Positions 33,984 through 48,000 of a DNA stretch of 64,000 nt are shown one piece after another (within the stretch, counting starts at the first letter, position 1; every line of letters begins with the position of its first letter). Made by a program: the position numbers and the translations under genes. Under the pieces are notes generated by a model, which saw only the letters and a list, made by a program, of their open reading frames with translations, made no database searches and was not told the DNA's origin. Source of the stretch: Cytospora piceicola (taxonomy: Eukaryota > Ascomycota > Sordariomycetes > Diaporthales > Cytosporaceae); contig JALQBC010000004.1 in NCBI GenBank assembly GCA_023375675.1, positions 372,001 through 436,000 on the forward strand. Reading direction: 5' to 3'.

Positions 33984-35285
33984 TACTTTTTAAAAGAAGC
34001 TATCTATAGATAGGTTTCTTTACGTAAGCTTTTTTTTTAAAGTATTAACCTTTATAAAGGGGTAAGGTAAGTAAAGCTTATTATAGCTATATAGCTAACT
34101 ATATTTAGTAATATCGCTTACGAAACGCGTTTCTTTTCCTTTTATTTACTATTACGTAGTTATTACTATTACTACTATTACCGTAATAATAGTAGTAATA
34201 ATAACTAATAAAGCTTTAGTAGTCTTTTTTATATATTTCTTTTTAATCGTTTATATAATACCTTTCTATTTTAAAAAAGAAGTAGCCGAAATAGCTAACG
34301 ATATATTTTTTATTAAGTTAAGCCCTGTTTTAAAACAGGCTACTCTTATATATCTTTTTATATCTTTATCTTTTACGTCTTTTTTAATTAATATATAGCT
34401 TAGCGGTATTATCGTCCGTTTAAATAATAACGACGATAATAAAGATAAGGATAAGGATAAGAATATAAACGAAGACGAAGACGAGGTCGAAGATAAGGAT
34501 AAAAAAAAAAACGAAGATAAAGGTAAAAGTAAAGGTAAGGCCGGTATAAAACCTACTATAAATATTTTTTTTATAGTTCTTTTTATTAAGTTATCTGTTA
34601 ATACCTTTATTTTAAAGAAATAAAAAGGTCGAAAGCTAGCTATAGCCTTCGACTACTTTTTATATTCTGTATATAGTACGATTTACCGAGATCTATACTA
34701 TACTTTACCGGCGTTACGCCTATTAGTAAACGTATTAAAGGTTTATAGACTTTTATTATAATTAAGCTAAAGGTTATATAAAGGCGTATACGTAATACGT
34801 ATAAGTTAGCTATATATACCTTCTTATACCGGTTAGTATAAAGCTTAAAGTTTATACTTTCGATTCCTTTTATAAAGGAATTCGAAAAGGTGTTTAAACC
34901 GATAAGGGTAAGGTAAAAAGGGTATATCGTTATATATATACCTTTTTTACTAATATTATAACCGTTAAAGCTATATAAAAGTAAAAGGCCTTTTTAAACC
35001 TTTACCTTTAATCGGTAATTTAACTATAAAGGAAAGGCTACCGACCTTAAGTATAATAGTTTATTTAAAAATAATATAATATAATCTAAACGTTTTTATA
35101 CGTAAATTAACGTGTTTTATAACTTTTTTTTTCTTTTTAATTTCGTAATATATACTTTTATATATCTGTATTAAATTAGTAAGTCTTTTAGCTTATTAAT
35201 TATATTATCTTTTAAGTCTTTTACTTATCGTTTTCGAATCTTATTTTCGATATTAACTAGCTTAAGTTAAGCGATAAACTTTTAG
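33984..35285. other. Non-pol portion of the Copia element, RIP-mutated
   Basis: 1.3 kb between the RNase H end and the 3' LTR. It contains a purine-rich stretch at 34430-34545 that would read as Asp/Glu/Lys repeats on the plus strand. I see no known domain. It is longer than usual for this position in Copia elements. Confidence 0.45.
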
Positions 35286-35439
35286 TAGCTAATAATAAAG
35301 AGTATTTTAATTAGTTTATTAATAACTATATTTAAAGTATTAACGTAATTAATATATAAATATCTTTATTAAACTTTTTACTATAGCTAGTAATTATATA
35401 TATTTATATAATAAAGTTTTATATTAAGCTAAGTAATTT

Positions 35440-35585
35440 CTTTATTTACTAGCTTAATTGTTTATATATTATTATACTATAGTTAGATAATCTGCTAGTT
35501 AAACTAAACCTTTAATTCTTATATAAGCCGATATTAAAAGAAAGCTTCTTTTAATACTTAAGTAAAAGAAAGTAACTTAGTTTTT
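35440..35585 (-). pseudogene. Copia RNase H fragment, distal part
   Basis: The minus strand reads KLLSFT*VLKEAFF*YRL, matching the EAELLSLxxxxKEAxxxxRL part of Copia RNase H with RIP changes. It continues directly from the fragment ending at 46970 once the Gypsy element is set aside. Confidence 0.8.
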
Positions 35586-35590
35586 ATAGT
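35586..35590. repeat. Target-site duplication ATAGT, left copy (Gypsy)
   Basis: ATAGT precedes the left Gypsy LTR and recurs at 46970-46974. The final T could belong to the LTR, making a 4-bp ATAG duplication with LTR ends TA...TA (from TG...CA). Confidence 0.8.
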
Positions 35591-35892
35591 AACGTAGTGG
35601 CTAGTAGTACCAGACCTACTAACCCTACGTCGGTGTCTTTTAAAAGGCATCTCGAGTGCTTATTTTAATCACTCTTTTTACTTAGATAAGAATAATATAT
35701 AACGAAGTTTTACTACCTATACTTATCCCGATATAATTAGACTTAAACATTATTCTTTTTATTTTTTTACTTTTATTTCTGTAGCCGACGGTTATTCGAA
35801 AGTATAGGCCTTCGGGCTTACTTTTAATTAACTTTAACGTAATAAGGCCGGTAGCTTTTAGTCTTTTATAAAGGTTACTCGCCTTTACGATA
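35591..35892 (+). repeat. Gypsy LTR, left copy (5' LTR)
   Basis: 302 bp, collinear with the right copy. Its outer half (CCAGACC, CGGTGTC) is less mutated than its inner half. Confidence 0.9.
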
Positions 35893-38800
35893 TTTAGTGT
35901 CTGTTCTATAAATCGAATATAGGTTTTATCGGCTTTTTTAAATTCTTTAATTTAATTAAACTAAAGATATTTTAAGGAATATATCGACGTTTAAAACTAT
36001 ATATTTTTAAGCCGCTTAAATATAAGACTTACCGAAACCGAGGTTTATAACCGCTAGATATTAAAGGTATAGACTAAAAGAAGTAAGGTAAATACTCGAG
36101 CTATAACGTCTAATACCGAATTTTACCGATTAATTCTACTTTTATTATAATATACGATAAATCGACGACGTTATAAAGATAAGCTTACGAAAGAAGGGGT
36201 TTCTTTACCTGTTATTAAACCGAATACTTATTTAAAACGAAGAAATATAAAAAGGAAGCAAGTCTTTACAGTTAAATATAACTTTACGGTTTACCGGTAT
36301 TATATTAATTAAATTAAAAATCTAAGTTTTAAGCTGTTTTTTTTTTAAAAGACTTAAAAAATATTATATATAAACAGCTAAATAGTTAACTAATAAAAAA
36401 GACAGGTTTTTTAAAAAGCCCGGGAAAGAAAAGGATTATTATAATAGTTATACTATTTAGTAATAGTATTAATTAAATCTGTTTTATATTTTACTTCTTA
36501 AAATATCTTATTTAAAGTGTTTTTCTTATTCCGATAAATATTAAAGTAACTAACGTTTATCTATTTTTATTACTATTATCCCGGACTTATATTAAATACT
36601 TTTTTTAATAAACTTAAGATTAATTAAATATCTTTAAGTTTTATTTAATACTTTACCGATAAAAAGAAAGGTTTAGTATATTCTTTTATTTTATCTCTTT
36701 TTTCCGAGTTTATAGTCGTAATATATTAAGTACTTTTATCTGTCTTAAATAATAATCTAATATTATATAGTAAAGTTAACTATATCGACAGGTTTAATTA
36801 AATAACTAACGAAAAAACGAAAATTAAAAATAAGCCGAAAAAAACGTTAAAAAAAAAAAGATAAAAGAAACTAAATTATCCGAATAAGAAATAAAGAAAA
36901 AAGATATTAACGAAAGATTAACTAACCTTTTCTACTCTTTTAAAAAAGGAAACTAATAAAACCTTTATACCTTTTAATTAACCTTAAACACCGGCGTATC
37001 CCTTTTTAGCTCCCTTACTAATATAATACTTAAGCTTATTTATTAGTATTTTACCGGTCGAAAAGATTTAAATATTTAGTTTTAAACCTTTCGACGGTAT
37101 TAATATTACCGATTATCTTAAACGTTATAATATTATTCGTTCGATTTTAAAGATTTCTGATTAATATATTTTAAAGATTTTAAAGACGATAGTTATAAGA
37201 CTAGAAATAGTAACGGACTTTACGATATAGATATTAAGCGTTTAAACTTAAGCTAATTAAAAGAAACGATTAAAGCAGGCGTATAAACGCTACGATTATT
37301 AATAGCTTTATACCCCGGATTAAGAAAAAAAAGCTTTTATTTTTACTTATATTATTAACTCTTTAAAGTTACTTTACTTTATTATCTTAAAGTATAATTA
37401 ACTCTTTATAAAAGCCGGGAAGCGAGATTATTAAACTTAAACAGAGTTTTAAGATAAACTCTTTACTTTTTAAATTAAAGAGTTATATACCGAGCTTAAG
37501 GTTACGGAAAATTCTTTAAAAGGCTAGTCTTAGCCTTACTTAATAGATAATTTTTTAAAGCTTTATTTAATCGTTTAATATAAAGAAAAGCGCGATAAGA
37601 AAATATTTAAACGCGATATTTATAATAACCGGAAGAAACGAAATTTTATCCTTTTAGTAGTAACTCTATAAACCTATTAACCGGATCTTACGTCGGCTCT
37701 TTTTCTTAAAGATCTTACTTTTTAAAATAAAGCTACTTAATTCTATACTTAAGCCGTAGTCCTTAAAATCTTTAATAAGCGAGACTTAAACCTATAAGCT
37801 AGTATTAGTCTTCTAGTTATATCCGACGATTAGTATAAAAATCTTTTTAAATAACTAAATAACTTAAAGATTAGTAATACGGATTTTTAAAAGGAAATTA
37901 GTTAAAAAAACTCTTATTTTTAATAAGATATTAACGATATTTAAAACTAAGTATACGAAAAAGTTAAAGTCTAATTATATAATTATCGTTAGTTACTTAA
38001 AAGTATTTTACTAAAAGACTAAATTTAAAATCTTACCTTTTCGACTAGCTTTAATAATATTACTAAGTACGTAGTTAATAAAGAATATATTAATAAGTAA
38101 GACTTTACTACTTACGTTTATTATTATAAAATAAAGGTTAATTAGTTTAAGAAAAATAAGACTAAAAAACTTTACTATAGATATAAACGGAATAACTATA
38201 ACGTTAATCGATACCTTTTATTTAAAAAGCTAAAAAAGGAAGGTATTCTCTTTTATTTAGATTTAAAACGAATACTTTAAGTAATTAAAATAAGAAATAA
38301 GGTCTTCGAAAGTAAAGAAGAGTTAGTCCGGGCAGACTTAATTAGTTAATACTATAATAAAAAAAGAGTAAAAGCTTTTTAAATTATTCTAATAACTTTA
38401 AAGCTTTAAGCTTAAGATAATTAAAACTAAATACCTACAGTTAAAAGATATAAAATCTTAGTTAAACGTAAACCTTAATTTTAAAGTAATTCTAAGTATA
38501 TTATCGGTAAGCTGCCTTATAATTCTATAAATAACTTTAATAGTAATAATACGAATATTAGGTCGATTTAAGTAGTTATTAATTAAAGTAGTATTTTAAA
38601 TATATTTTCCGGATATATACCGTTTAAAAAGCTAACTATTACCGCCTCTCTGATAACAATTTCTAATATTAAGAAGTAAGAAAAAGTTCTTAACGCTAAT
38701 AATTAAGCCTAAGTTAACGATAGCGCCGTTAAAAGGCGAAAGACTACTTAAGTTAAAAACGAAATTTTAAAAACTACTATTTAAAGTATTTTAATATTTA

Positions 38801-40901
38801 AAAACTAAGCTAAAAGAAAGGCTAAAAAGAATAATATTAATTAGCCGCTTTTAAAAAAGAACTTATAAACAGAAGTATAAAACGCTATCCCGAACTTTAA
38901 AAAAATATTAGTTAATCGGTTCTTTTATACTTTTAAAGAATATACTTAAGATAAAATTCTTTAAATACGCCTTAACTTTAAAGATAGTATTATTTATTAT
39001 ATTTAAATACTTTAAAATAGTAAAATAAAGATTATTTATTTTAATTATAAAGAAAGCTAAAACTTAAACAATAAAGTAAATAATTAACTTAAAGCTTTAA
39101 ACGTAATAGTAGTCCGATAAAAAGATAAGTTTTTATAATAAAACTAGCTTGGTTTTAACTCGATTAAGTTTTTTTTTAAAAACTAAAAAGTTTTTAATAC
39201 TCGAATTAATATAATTAAAGTATATCTTCGTTAAAGAGTTACTAATATAAATACCTATACCGAAAAACTTTAAAAAAGTATCGCTCCGGTTTACTACTTT
39301 ACTATCCGAATCGGATTTAAAGGTAATAATACTTAGTTATCGATACTTAATACCGAAGCCGAACTTAATCTTTTAAAAGTAAGTATTTATAATAAATATA
39401 GACTTTCGGTTATTTAAACCGATATCGGTTCCCGAGCGTATAATAAAGGAAAGATTAACCTTTTAAACGTTTTTAAAACCTCGGTTTAAATCGGAGGTTA
39501 TTATAAATAAGTTATCTTTTATATAGTAAAAGACCGAATTATAAAGATAAACTATAATATCTTTTTTAGAATACTATTTATCCTTTAAATAAAGCTTACT
39601 CTCGAATATTCGTTTAATAACTTACTTAAAACTAATTTTCGTTTTAATAATATTAAACTAGTCGTTATAATAAAAGGTAAGCTTAAAACTCTTATTTAAG
39701 TTAACTTTTATTTAGAAAGTAAGCTTAAAAAAAACTAAAGCTTAATAGTTATATTTCTAAAAAACGCGACGTTATTAGTAATAAAAACGTTTTTACTTAA
39801 GTTTCCGACTAACTCGAACTAAGTAATATTTCCGTTTTTTCCTTATCCGATAAAAATATACTTATATTTATTTTAATAGTGTTTAAAGTAGTTAAGATAA
39901 AACTTATAAATATATACTTCTTTATCTAGTAAAAGGAAAACTACTATTACTTTTATAGTTAGTATAAACGATAAACTAAAAAATTATAAAAAAAAGGTTT
40001 TAACTTACCTTCTTTTTAAAAATAGATACGTTAAGCTGTTAAAAAAATAGTAAAAATAGTTAATACCTTTTATAAAAGAGTTACCTTTAAAGTTAAGCCG
40101 GTTAATAATTTAAAACCGGACGGCTTTATTTTAAAAAGAAATCCGATATAAAAAGTAAAAAAAGTCGAAGTAGTTAAAGCTAATTAAGCTAAGTTACCGT
40201 TTAATAAATATAACTTTTAAATCTAACCAAAGTTTTCGGATATCGAGCTTAAAAGCCGATTAACAAAGAAAAAGTAAAAAAAGATATTAAAGACTAGTTA
40301 TAATAATCTTAATCCAGCTAAAATAGAAATATTTCGGTATATATTAATTAACTAGGAAAAGAGTTTAATATAAGATTAGTCCGAGATTAAGGAAATTATT
40401 AAGGAAGTTACTTTTTTTTAAGTTATTCGGACTATTCTTTATAACGTCTTTTAGTTAAAGAATATCCCGATTTCTTATACTTTTAAATCGAAAACGTTAA
40501 AGCTATTTAAAAAACGTTTAAAAAGATAAATTATTAAGAATAGTTATAGTTTATACCGTAATCGTTAGTTTTTAGTTTAAAAGAAAGATAATAGCCTTCG
40601 TTTTATTAATAACGTTTAAAAGTATAATACGTTTATAATTAAAAACGTTTTTATACTGTTAGCGGTTAATTAATTCTTTAAAGAGTTTACAATATATAAG
40701 ATTTTATCTTTTTTTAATTTTTTTTTTAAGTACGATTAAGTTAAACTTTATCCGAATAATCGGGATATAATAATTTTTACTACTTTTTTAAGTCTTTTCC
40801 GGATATATACCTTACCGATAAAAGCGATAAACTTTATTATTTAATTTATAAAGATTATAGTCTAATTATTATATAACTTAATTCTTTATATTTATTAAGC
40901 T

Positions 40902-41764
40902 TTTTTTAACGATATTATTATTAAAAGTCCGGAGTTAACTTACTCGAATAAGATATTAAAAAAGCTTTCGGATATTCGCTATTATATTATAGAATATATT
41001 TATAATCTTAATTAAGTCTTTTTTAATACCGAGCTAATAAAGGCGATAATTTCAGGTATTAAATTTAAATAGTATCGAAGGCAGGTAGATATTATTAGGT
41101 ATATATATAAATCGATCGGGCGTTCTTTTTAACTAAAGAAGATTTAAAAAATTAAAGGTTAAACGGTTTATAATAATCTTAAAGACTTCTGATTATTTCT
41201 AAAAATAGTTATTTACTATAACTATTAAATCTAGAACTTTATTATTATTGCTCGATTATTTTATAACCTAATAAAGAAAAACACTTCGTTCTAATAAAAA
41301 GAAGCTTAATAAATCGTTATAAAAGAGTTAATTAACATGTTAGTTAATAAACCGGTTATTATCGGGATTAATTACTTATTTAATACCGGAGCTATTATCT
41401 TAATAATCGATACTAGTTTAGTTAAATAGAAAGCTGTTTTAATATAAAAGGTTAAAAGATACCGGAGATTAACTTACTTCGAAAGTAGTTTTTAAATTTA
41501 AACTAAGTAAAAGTATAATATTATAAAGAAAAAGTATTAGGTAGCTTTTTACGTTTTTCGGTAACTTTATTAATATCTCTTTAAATATTATTTTATTTTA
41601 AAAACAGATATACGAGTTCTTATTAATTAAATTAATAAAAAGATATCGGATATCTTAAACGTTTTAATAAGTTATTAAATCGCTATTATTAAGATTTTCG
41701 ACTTTACTATTAAATATATTCCCGAGACGAAAAATCCTGTCGTTAATATACTTTCTCGGCTACT
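40902..41764 (+). pseudogene. Gypsy reverse transcriptase / RNase H relic
   Basis: FLNDIIIKSPE (RT catalytic motif with one Asp changed to Asn by a G-to-A transition) and DFTIKYIPETKNP plus NPVVNILSRL (end of RNase H) are about 287 codons apart, the normal distance. Many frames are stopped between them. Confidence 0.85.
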
Positions 41765-44700
41765 AATTTCTAAAGCTCCGGCCGAAAATCTAAAAAGAGA
41801 CCTCGATAACTAATACGATATTTAAATTAATACGATATTAGCAGAAAAGATCTTAAACCCGAAGTTAATTTAGTCCGATAAATTTCTGTAGTATATAAGG
41901 TTTTTTACTACCGGTATTATTCTTTAAAGAATACAGAGATAAGCTGTTAAATAATTTAAAAAAAAAGCGTTAAGATATTAAGTAATTAATTATGCCTTTT
42001 AAAGATAAAAGGAGAAGAAACTCTTATATCGACGTATTATTAATAATCCCGACTTTTAACAGAAAATCCTTCGAGATTATTATAAAAAATTCGGATATAA
42101 AAGCCGTAATATAACGTTTATTAAGCTTAAAAGACTATACTTTTAAAAACAGCTTTAGTTAAACGTTACCGAAACTGTTTAAACTTATCTTAAGTATAAT
42201 AAGTACAATCTAAAACTTTAAAGTAAAGGTATTTATCTTATAGTCCCCGGACAGCTATTCGAAAAAATTAAAGTTAATATCTAATATATACCTAATAATT
42301 AAAGCTATTAATTTTTTACTAAAGCCCGATATAATTTAATAGGATATATAATTATTAAACCGATAAGGAAATCGGATTTACCGACAATAAGAAGGTTTTT
42401 TTAAAAGAATATTATTTTTACTTATAAATATCTATTATTTATTAATATCGATAGAAAACTAAAGAATAAAAAAGAGTTTAAAGCTACTATTAAATAACTT
42501 AATATCCCTTTTATTTAGGTTTCGCTTTATAATCTTTTAGCTTAAAGGATTATTAAAGAAAGATATTACTTTATTATTAACGCTTTAATTAAGATAACAG
42601 ATAAGCAGATATTATAATAATAATACTTTAAGATTATAATCTTTATTAATCGTACTTTAATCTGCTATTTTTATAGTTTTATACTTTTTTATTTTATCTT
42701 TAAATAAGAACTATTAATTCCTTTAAAAACCGAGATTCTTATATAAAAGGTCGTTTTATAAAAGCTTAATTAAAGTAGTTAAAAAGCCTTTAAGATAAGG
42801 ATTTAATTTATAGCTAACTAAAGAGCAGATATTTAAACCGCTATTAAAACGATAATAATATACCGATAGAAAGTAGCCGATAAAGCGAACTTTCGAGGTT
42901 TAATTAAAAAAAGCTAGCTTTAAGAAAGTAATATAGTTTTAGTTTATAACTATATAAAGAAAATATCTTATTCGAAAACTATTAAGATTACTTACTATTA
43001 AAAGGAACTATTTATTATTAATTAAGTTCTGCTTAAATACATTTATCGACTCCGGATAACTAACAGGATCTTTTTTAAAAGTATATTCTCTACTAAAAAT
43101 ATTAAAAAGTTTATTTAAAATACCCGAGGTTTTTAAAAACTAAAGACTCCGATACTATAAGATTAAAGTAAAGATAAATAAGTTCTCTCTTTAAATAATA
43201 AGCTTTTATTAGTTTCTTTACCTTTTATTTATAAAGCTGTTAAAAAACCTTTAAAAGTTTATTAAAATAAAGTACTTATAACCGATATATTTTAGGTTTT
43301 AAAACTCGATATCTTTACTTTACTTAGCTTTAGTTAATTCTAAAATCTTTTAAAGATTCTAATCTTTATAGTTCCCGATATAAAAGAGGAAGATAATTTA
43401 AACGACTTCGATAACCCGGATAAAGTAACTATCTTTAATTCTCGACCTTAAACTTAAGCGATAGTAAAAGAAATATCCGAGTAAAGAAAGGCTAAGTAAG
43501 ATAATTAGTTTATTTAAATCTTAATACGTCGAATTAAAGATAATAATTTCTTTATATCTTTTTTATAGAATATCTATTATAAACCTTTATTTTTTTAATA
43601 TTACTAATTCTTATCTTATTCTTTTTTCTTTTAGTTTTTACTATTTAAAAATATCTAATTAATCTGCTTACTATTTATAAACCGTCGCCTGTTTATTATA
43701 AGACTGTTTAGATATAGTTTTCTACCGTTAATATTCTATTTTACTACCGTTTTTTTATTACTTTTAGTTTTCCCTTTGTTTTTATTCTATTTCTTTTAGT
43801 TTTTATTTTATTTATATTACGTTTATTTAAGTAGTTTTATATTATAAGTATAGCTATTAAAGGAAGGAAGGCCGTTTACGGTTTTAGTTTTTAGTTTTTA
43901 AGAAAAAGTATCGATTTCAGTATTAAAAATCTTATTTACTTTTATACGAAAATTTATTTATCTATTTATCTGTTAGATTTATACCTTTATAATTAACTTT
44001 ATTCTCGTATTCTCTTTATAAATCCGGTTTTCTTCGGATAGCCGTTAGTATTATAAGTTATTACTTACGATAAGATCGTTTCTCTTCGGTAATATTAACT
44101 AATATAACTACCTTATCTTTAGTTAAACGTTCTTTAAAATCTACGAAAGATAATCGAGCTATAACTAAGTTATATCGGATAACCTTATATATTTTACCGT
44201 TAAATTAGTTAATTAGGCTTACTTAGTTAAAGTTATAATTAGTAATAGTAACTTTAAAAATATAATTAACGTAAGCTTTAAAATAAATATTAAGATAAAA
44301 AAGATACTCGAAGAAAGAATAGTTAATATATAATCGAACCGGATCTTTATTTTCGTTTTTATACTTTATATAAAAGATACCGAAAACTTTAATATAATAG
44401 TTATAAGTATTCCGATTTCGGTAGCTAAAGAATCCGATTACTATAGCCTATTACTTTACCGCCCGAGTTTTAATCTGTTTAATATATTTTCCGAATAAAA
44501 ATCCGTTAGTAAAATAAACTATAAAAAGCTAATAGTTACGTCTGTTAGTCTTAACGAAGTTATTAAAGTAAAGAGTAAGCCGGTCGGTAAAGGCGATAAA
44601 TACAGTAATATCTTTAATTACTTACTAGTAATAGTATTAACTAAGTTTACTTTTATACTTAGAAAAGGTAATATAACTAAAAATATTATCCCGAGTTTTA

Positions 44701-45379
44701 CTAAAATCGTTAAAGTTATTCCTTATACTTTTAAGACCTTTAAAAATAAAAAGGTGTTAAACGGTATTATTCTTAATATAAAGTCGAATAAAAGCGTAGG
44801 AGTAAATTTAAAAAGGCTACTTAAAAAGAGCTTACGCTTTCGAAAAACGGTTAATACTAATAAAAGAAGAAAACATTATAAATATATAAGAAAAGTGCGT
44901 TAGTAAAGTAGGTATAAGAAAAGAAAAGTCGGTTAAAGAAAAAAGTAGTTTAAAGTTAAAGTTAAAAGAAAATCGAAGAGATTAAATCGAAAATAAAAGT
45001 GTTTAAGTTTAAGTAAGAGGTAGAAGTAAGTAGCTCGGCTAATTTACTTATAACCGTATGCCTTCCTATTACAATAAAGAAAAAAGGAACGTTTTAAACT
45101 AGTAAAAGTTTCTGTTTAAACTCTTAACTTAAAGTAGGAGATCCGAATAACCCGCTTAAGCTAAACACTAATAATTAAAATCTAAACTTAATTAAGAAGC
45201 GGCTTATTTTCTAAGTAGTTAATAATATTAAAAGTAAGTAAAAGTATCTTTTCTAATACGACTAACTTTACTAAAAAGCTTATATTATCGATACCGACTA
45301 ATAAGTTACTATAGTAAGAAATACTAATATCCGAAGAGTTATTATAAACTTTCTTTAAAATATAATTAAGAACAGCGGC

Positions 45380-46000
45380 TTACGTCCTTTTATTTCGACT
45401 AAGCTTTTCGAAACCTTTTATACTACCTGCTTTCGCTTTAAGAATAGTAACTATAATAGCTTTATAGTTATAGAAACCTTTTAAATAAAAATTTTAAAGT
45501 ATAAGGAATTTATTAACCGGGGTGATTATATTAAATATACAGACTAAACGGCTATAAGATATATCGCTTACTTACTAATAAAAAATAAATTTAACGCTAC
45601 TTTAAAGATTTATATCGAAATATATTACCGGGAACTCGGATATAGACTAAGCTATATACGTTAGCTAAAAACACTAACGATTATATTCTAAAACGCGATA
45701 TTTTAAAAAGATATTAAGTAGTACTACTTAAATAGTTCCTTTATTAAACATTATAAAGACGATATAATTATCTTTAATAAAGACGGACTTAAAGTACTCC
45801 GTAGTAATACGGACTTTTTTTTCGGCCGATTAGTATATAAAGTAAGCCGGACTACTATATTAGCTATAGCGAGCTACTGTTTTAAACGATCGTCTTTTAG
45901 ACCTTTTAAATCGATATCTTTACGCCTCGTTTTATTAAGTATCGAAGAAAGAAGTACTTTCTAAGATCTTTCTTTTAATAATTAACGTTACCTTAATTTT
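45380..46000 (+). other. Unidentified coding relic between Gypsy integrase and 3' LTR
   Basis: One plus-strand frame stays largely readable with stops at likely Gln/Trp positions (for example FIKHYKDDIIIFNKDGL and FFFGRLVYKVSRTTILA). It does not resemble pol. It could be an extra Gypsy ORF or part of a further nested element; I cannot identify it. Confidence 0.4.
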
Positions 46001-46630
46001 TAATTCTATATACCGATCTTATTTAAATATAGTATTGTTATAAAGATATTACGGTCTTTTTTAGTAGTAACTATTCGTTAATCTTTAAGTAGTTAAGTTA
46101 GTCCGGAACTTAAAGAATAAGAGAACCGGAATATTACCTCGGTTCTTTCTAATCCTAATTAATTTTAACCTTAAGTCGTTAAACGATACACGTTTTATAA
46201 TCGTATTATAGTAAACTTAAAGATTTTAGTACGCTTAAGTCTCTTTTTATAAGACGTTAATAGTAAAAGAAAGGTTCCGATTATAAATACTAACTACTTT
46301 TTAGCCGTAAGCGATAGTTAGTATTAATTCCGGTACGTTAAAGTAATAAAGGTATACTATACCTAATAAGCTTATATCGATCGGTATAACGCGGAGGTAA
46401 AAAAGCAGTAAGGAAAGCGTACCGGATAAATAGGCGATATATACTAAGATTAAGGTTAATTATCTAGCGGTTTTTATACAGAAGAGGAAAATAAACCGGG
46501 TAGTAAAGTAAGCTTAAAATATAGTTTTACCGAAGCTTAAGTTAAAGTTAGTCGTTTTTTTTTTTCGCTTAAAGTTTTACGATAATTTTATATTTCTTTT
46601 ATATTTTAGAGTTACTTAAAAAGGAGATAT

Positions 46631-46664
46631 TTAGCGGTTTAGGTCTTTAAACCGCTAAAAGAGG
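46631..46664 (+). promoter_or_regulatory. 11-bp hairpin next to the Gypsy polypurine tract
   Basis: TTAGCGGTTTA (46631-46641) and TAAACCGCTAA (46648-46658) are perfect inverted repeats with a 6-nt loop. The polypurine tract AAAAGAGG (46657-46664) overlaps the end of the stem. Confidence 0.6.
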
Positions 46665-46667
46665 CTT

Positions 46668-46969
46668 AACGCGGTAGCTAGTAGTATTAAACCTACTAAC
46701 CTTACGTCGGTATCTTTTAAAAGGTATCTCGAGTGCTTATTTTAATTACTTTTTTTACTTAAATAAGAATAATATATAACGAAGTTTTATTACTTATACT
46801 TATCTCGACGTGATTAGACCTAAATATTATCCTTTTCGTTTCTCTACCTTTATTTTTATAGTCGACGGTCGTTCGAGAGTGTAGGCTTTCGGGCTTACTC
46901 TTAATTAACCTTAACGTAGCGAGGCCGGTAGCTTTTAGTCCTTTGTAAGGGTCACTCGCCTCTGCGATA
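46668..46969 (+). repeat. Gypsy LTR, right copy (3' LTR)
   Basis: 302 bp. Its outer half (CTCTACC, GTTCGAGAGTG, GTCACTCGCCTCTGCG) is less mutated than its inner half, the mirror image of the left copy. Confidence 0.9.
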
Positions 46970-46974
46970 ATAGT
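46970..46974. repeat. Target-site duplication ATAGT, right copy (Gypsy)
   Basis: Matches 35586-35590. Confidence 0.8.
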
Positions 46975-47089
46975 AAAAGTAGTTATAGTATTTTATTTAT
47001 TCGCCTTTTATCCGATATATTTACTAAACAGTTTTATTATATATATTTATAAACTTCGACGGTTTAAGCTATTATTAGTAAAAAATAAG

Positions 47090-48000
47090 TCGTTTTATAT
47101 TTTAAAAAAGTCTGCTCTTTTTAATTCGAAAGTAAAGGCTAATATTTAAGTAAAATATATTAAAACTTAATCGGCTACTTTATAATATTATAGCTTTAGA
47201 TTAATATTAAACCGCGTAAGCTTAAATACTATAAAAGCTATATTTAGCTTTATAATTATTACCGTATATAAAATTAATCCGACTTTACGTTAATATAGAT
47301 AAGCTAATATAATAAACGCCTTATCCAGATATAATAACAGTTTTACTAAAGCTATTAGTATTTTATATAAAGCCTGTTACTATATTTATATAAAAGATAA
47401 TATTTTATTTATATAGTTTACTTAAAAGAGCTAGATCTTTTATATAGCTTTATTCCGAAGTATTATAATACTTAGAAACTATTAAAAGTTATTTCCGTCT
47501 GTAATTTTATATTATAACTTTAGCTATTTAATAGCTTTTTTAGCTACTTTTTTATCTTTACTTTAATACGTAATAATAATATTATCTATATAAAAAAAGA
47601 TTAATATATTACTTTATATAAAATAATAAGGCTTATAAAGAACTAAAGTAAAACCGATTTCTTTAAGTATATAAATAAGTTCTTTTTACTATAGTAATAG
47701 AAATTCTTTAAGTTTATAAAGGGCCTTTTTTAATAAAAAGACCTACTTTAACTTTCGATATCTTTATAGTATATATATATAGATCTCTTTATTAAGTAAT
47801 ACGTTAACGAAGGTATTAACTATATTATACTAAATAAATTCGAAATTAAACTTAGTTACGATTACTATTACTGTTTTAAATAACTTTTTAGTAAAGGTAG
47901 TTACGTAAATTTCTTTTATATAGTTTTTTTATTATTAATCTTTTCGGATAACTAGCTAGGCTTTATATTTAGTAAAAAACCTATACTTATTATATTTATA
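47090..48000 (-). pseudogene. Copia reverse transcriptase and proximal RNase H relic
   Basis: Reading the minus strand downward: YRFFTKYKA*LVIR, QYN-type YNIVNTFVN, LFYIDNIIIT (from YVDD), then FKLTRFNINLKL, NDLFFTNNSLNRRS and NTITTFTI. These are Copia RT and RNase H motifs in correct order with RIP-type changes. The fragment stops at the Gypsy insertion in the TTSTTEAEL motif. Confidence 0.88.

Larger units (their letters stand above)
35591..46969 (+). mobile_element. RIP-degraded Ty3/Gypsy LTR retrotransposon nested in the Copia RNase H
   Basis: LTRs of 302 bp (35591-35892 and 46668-46969) bound an 11,379-bp element. Plus-strand pol relics fix the orientation. FLNDIIIKSPE at about 40902-40934 comes from the FLDDIVIKSP-type catalytic motif, and the RNase H/connection motif NPVVNILSRL lies at about 41733-41762, at the usual spacing. 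A polypurine tract AAAAGAGG (46657-46664) sits just inside the right LTR, as expected for plus orientation. The element is long: about 5 kb precedes the RT motif and about 3 kb follows the integrase region. Stop codons are everywhere; it is dead. Confidence 0.92.
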
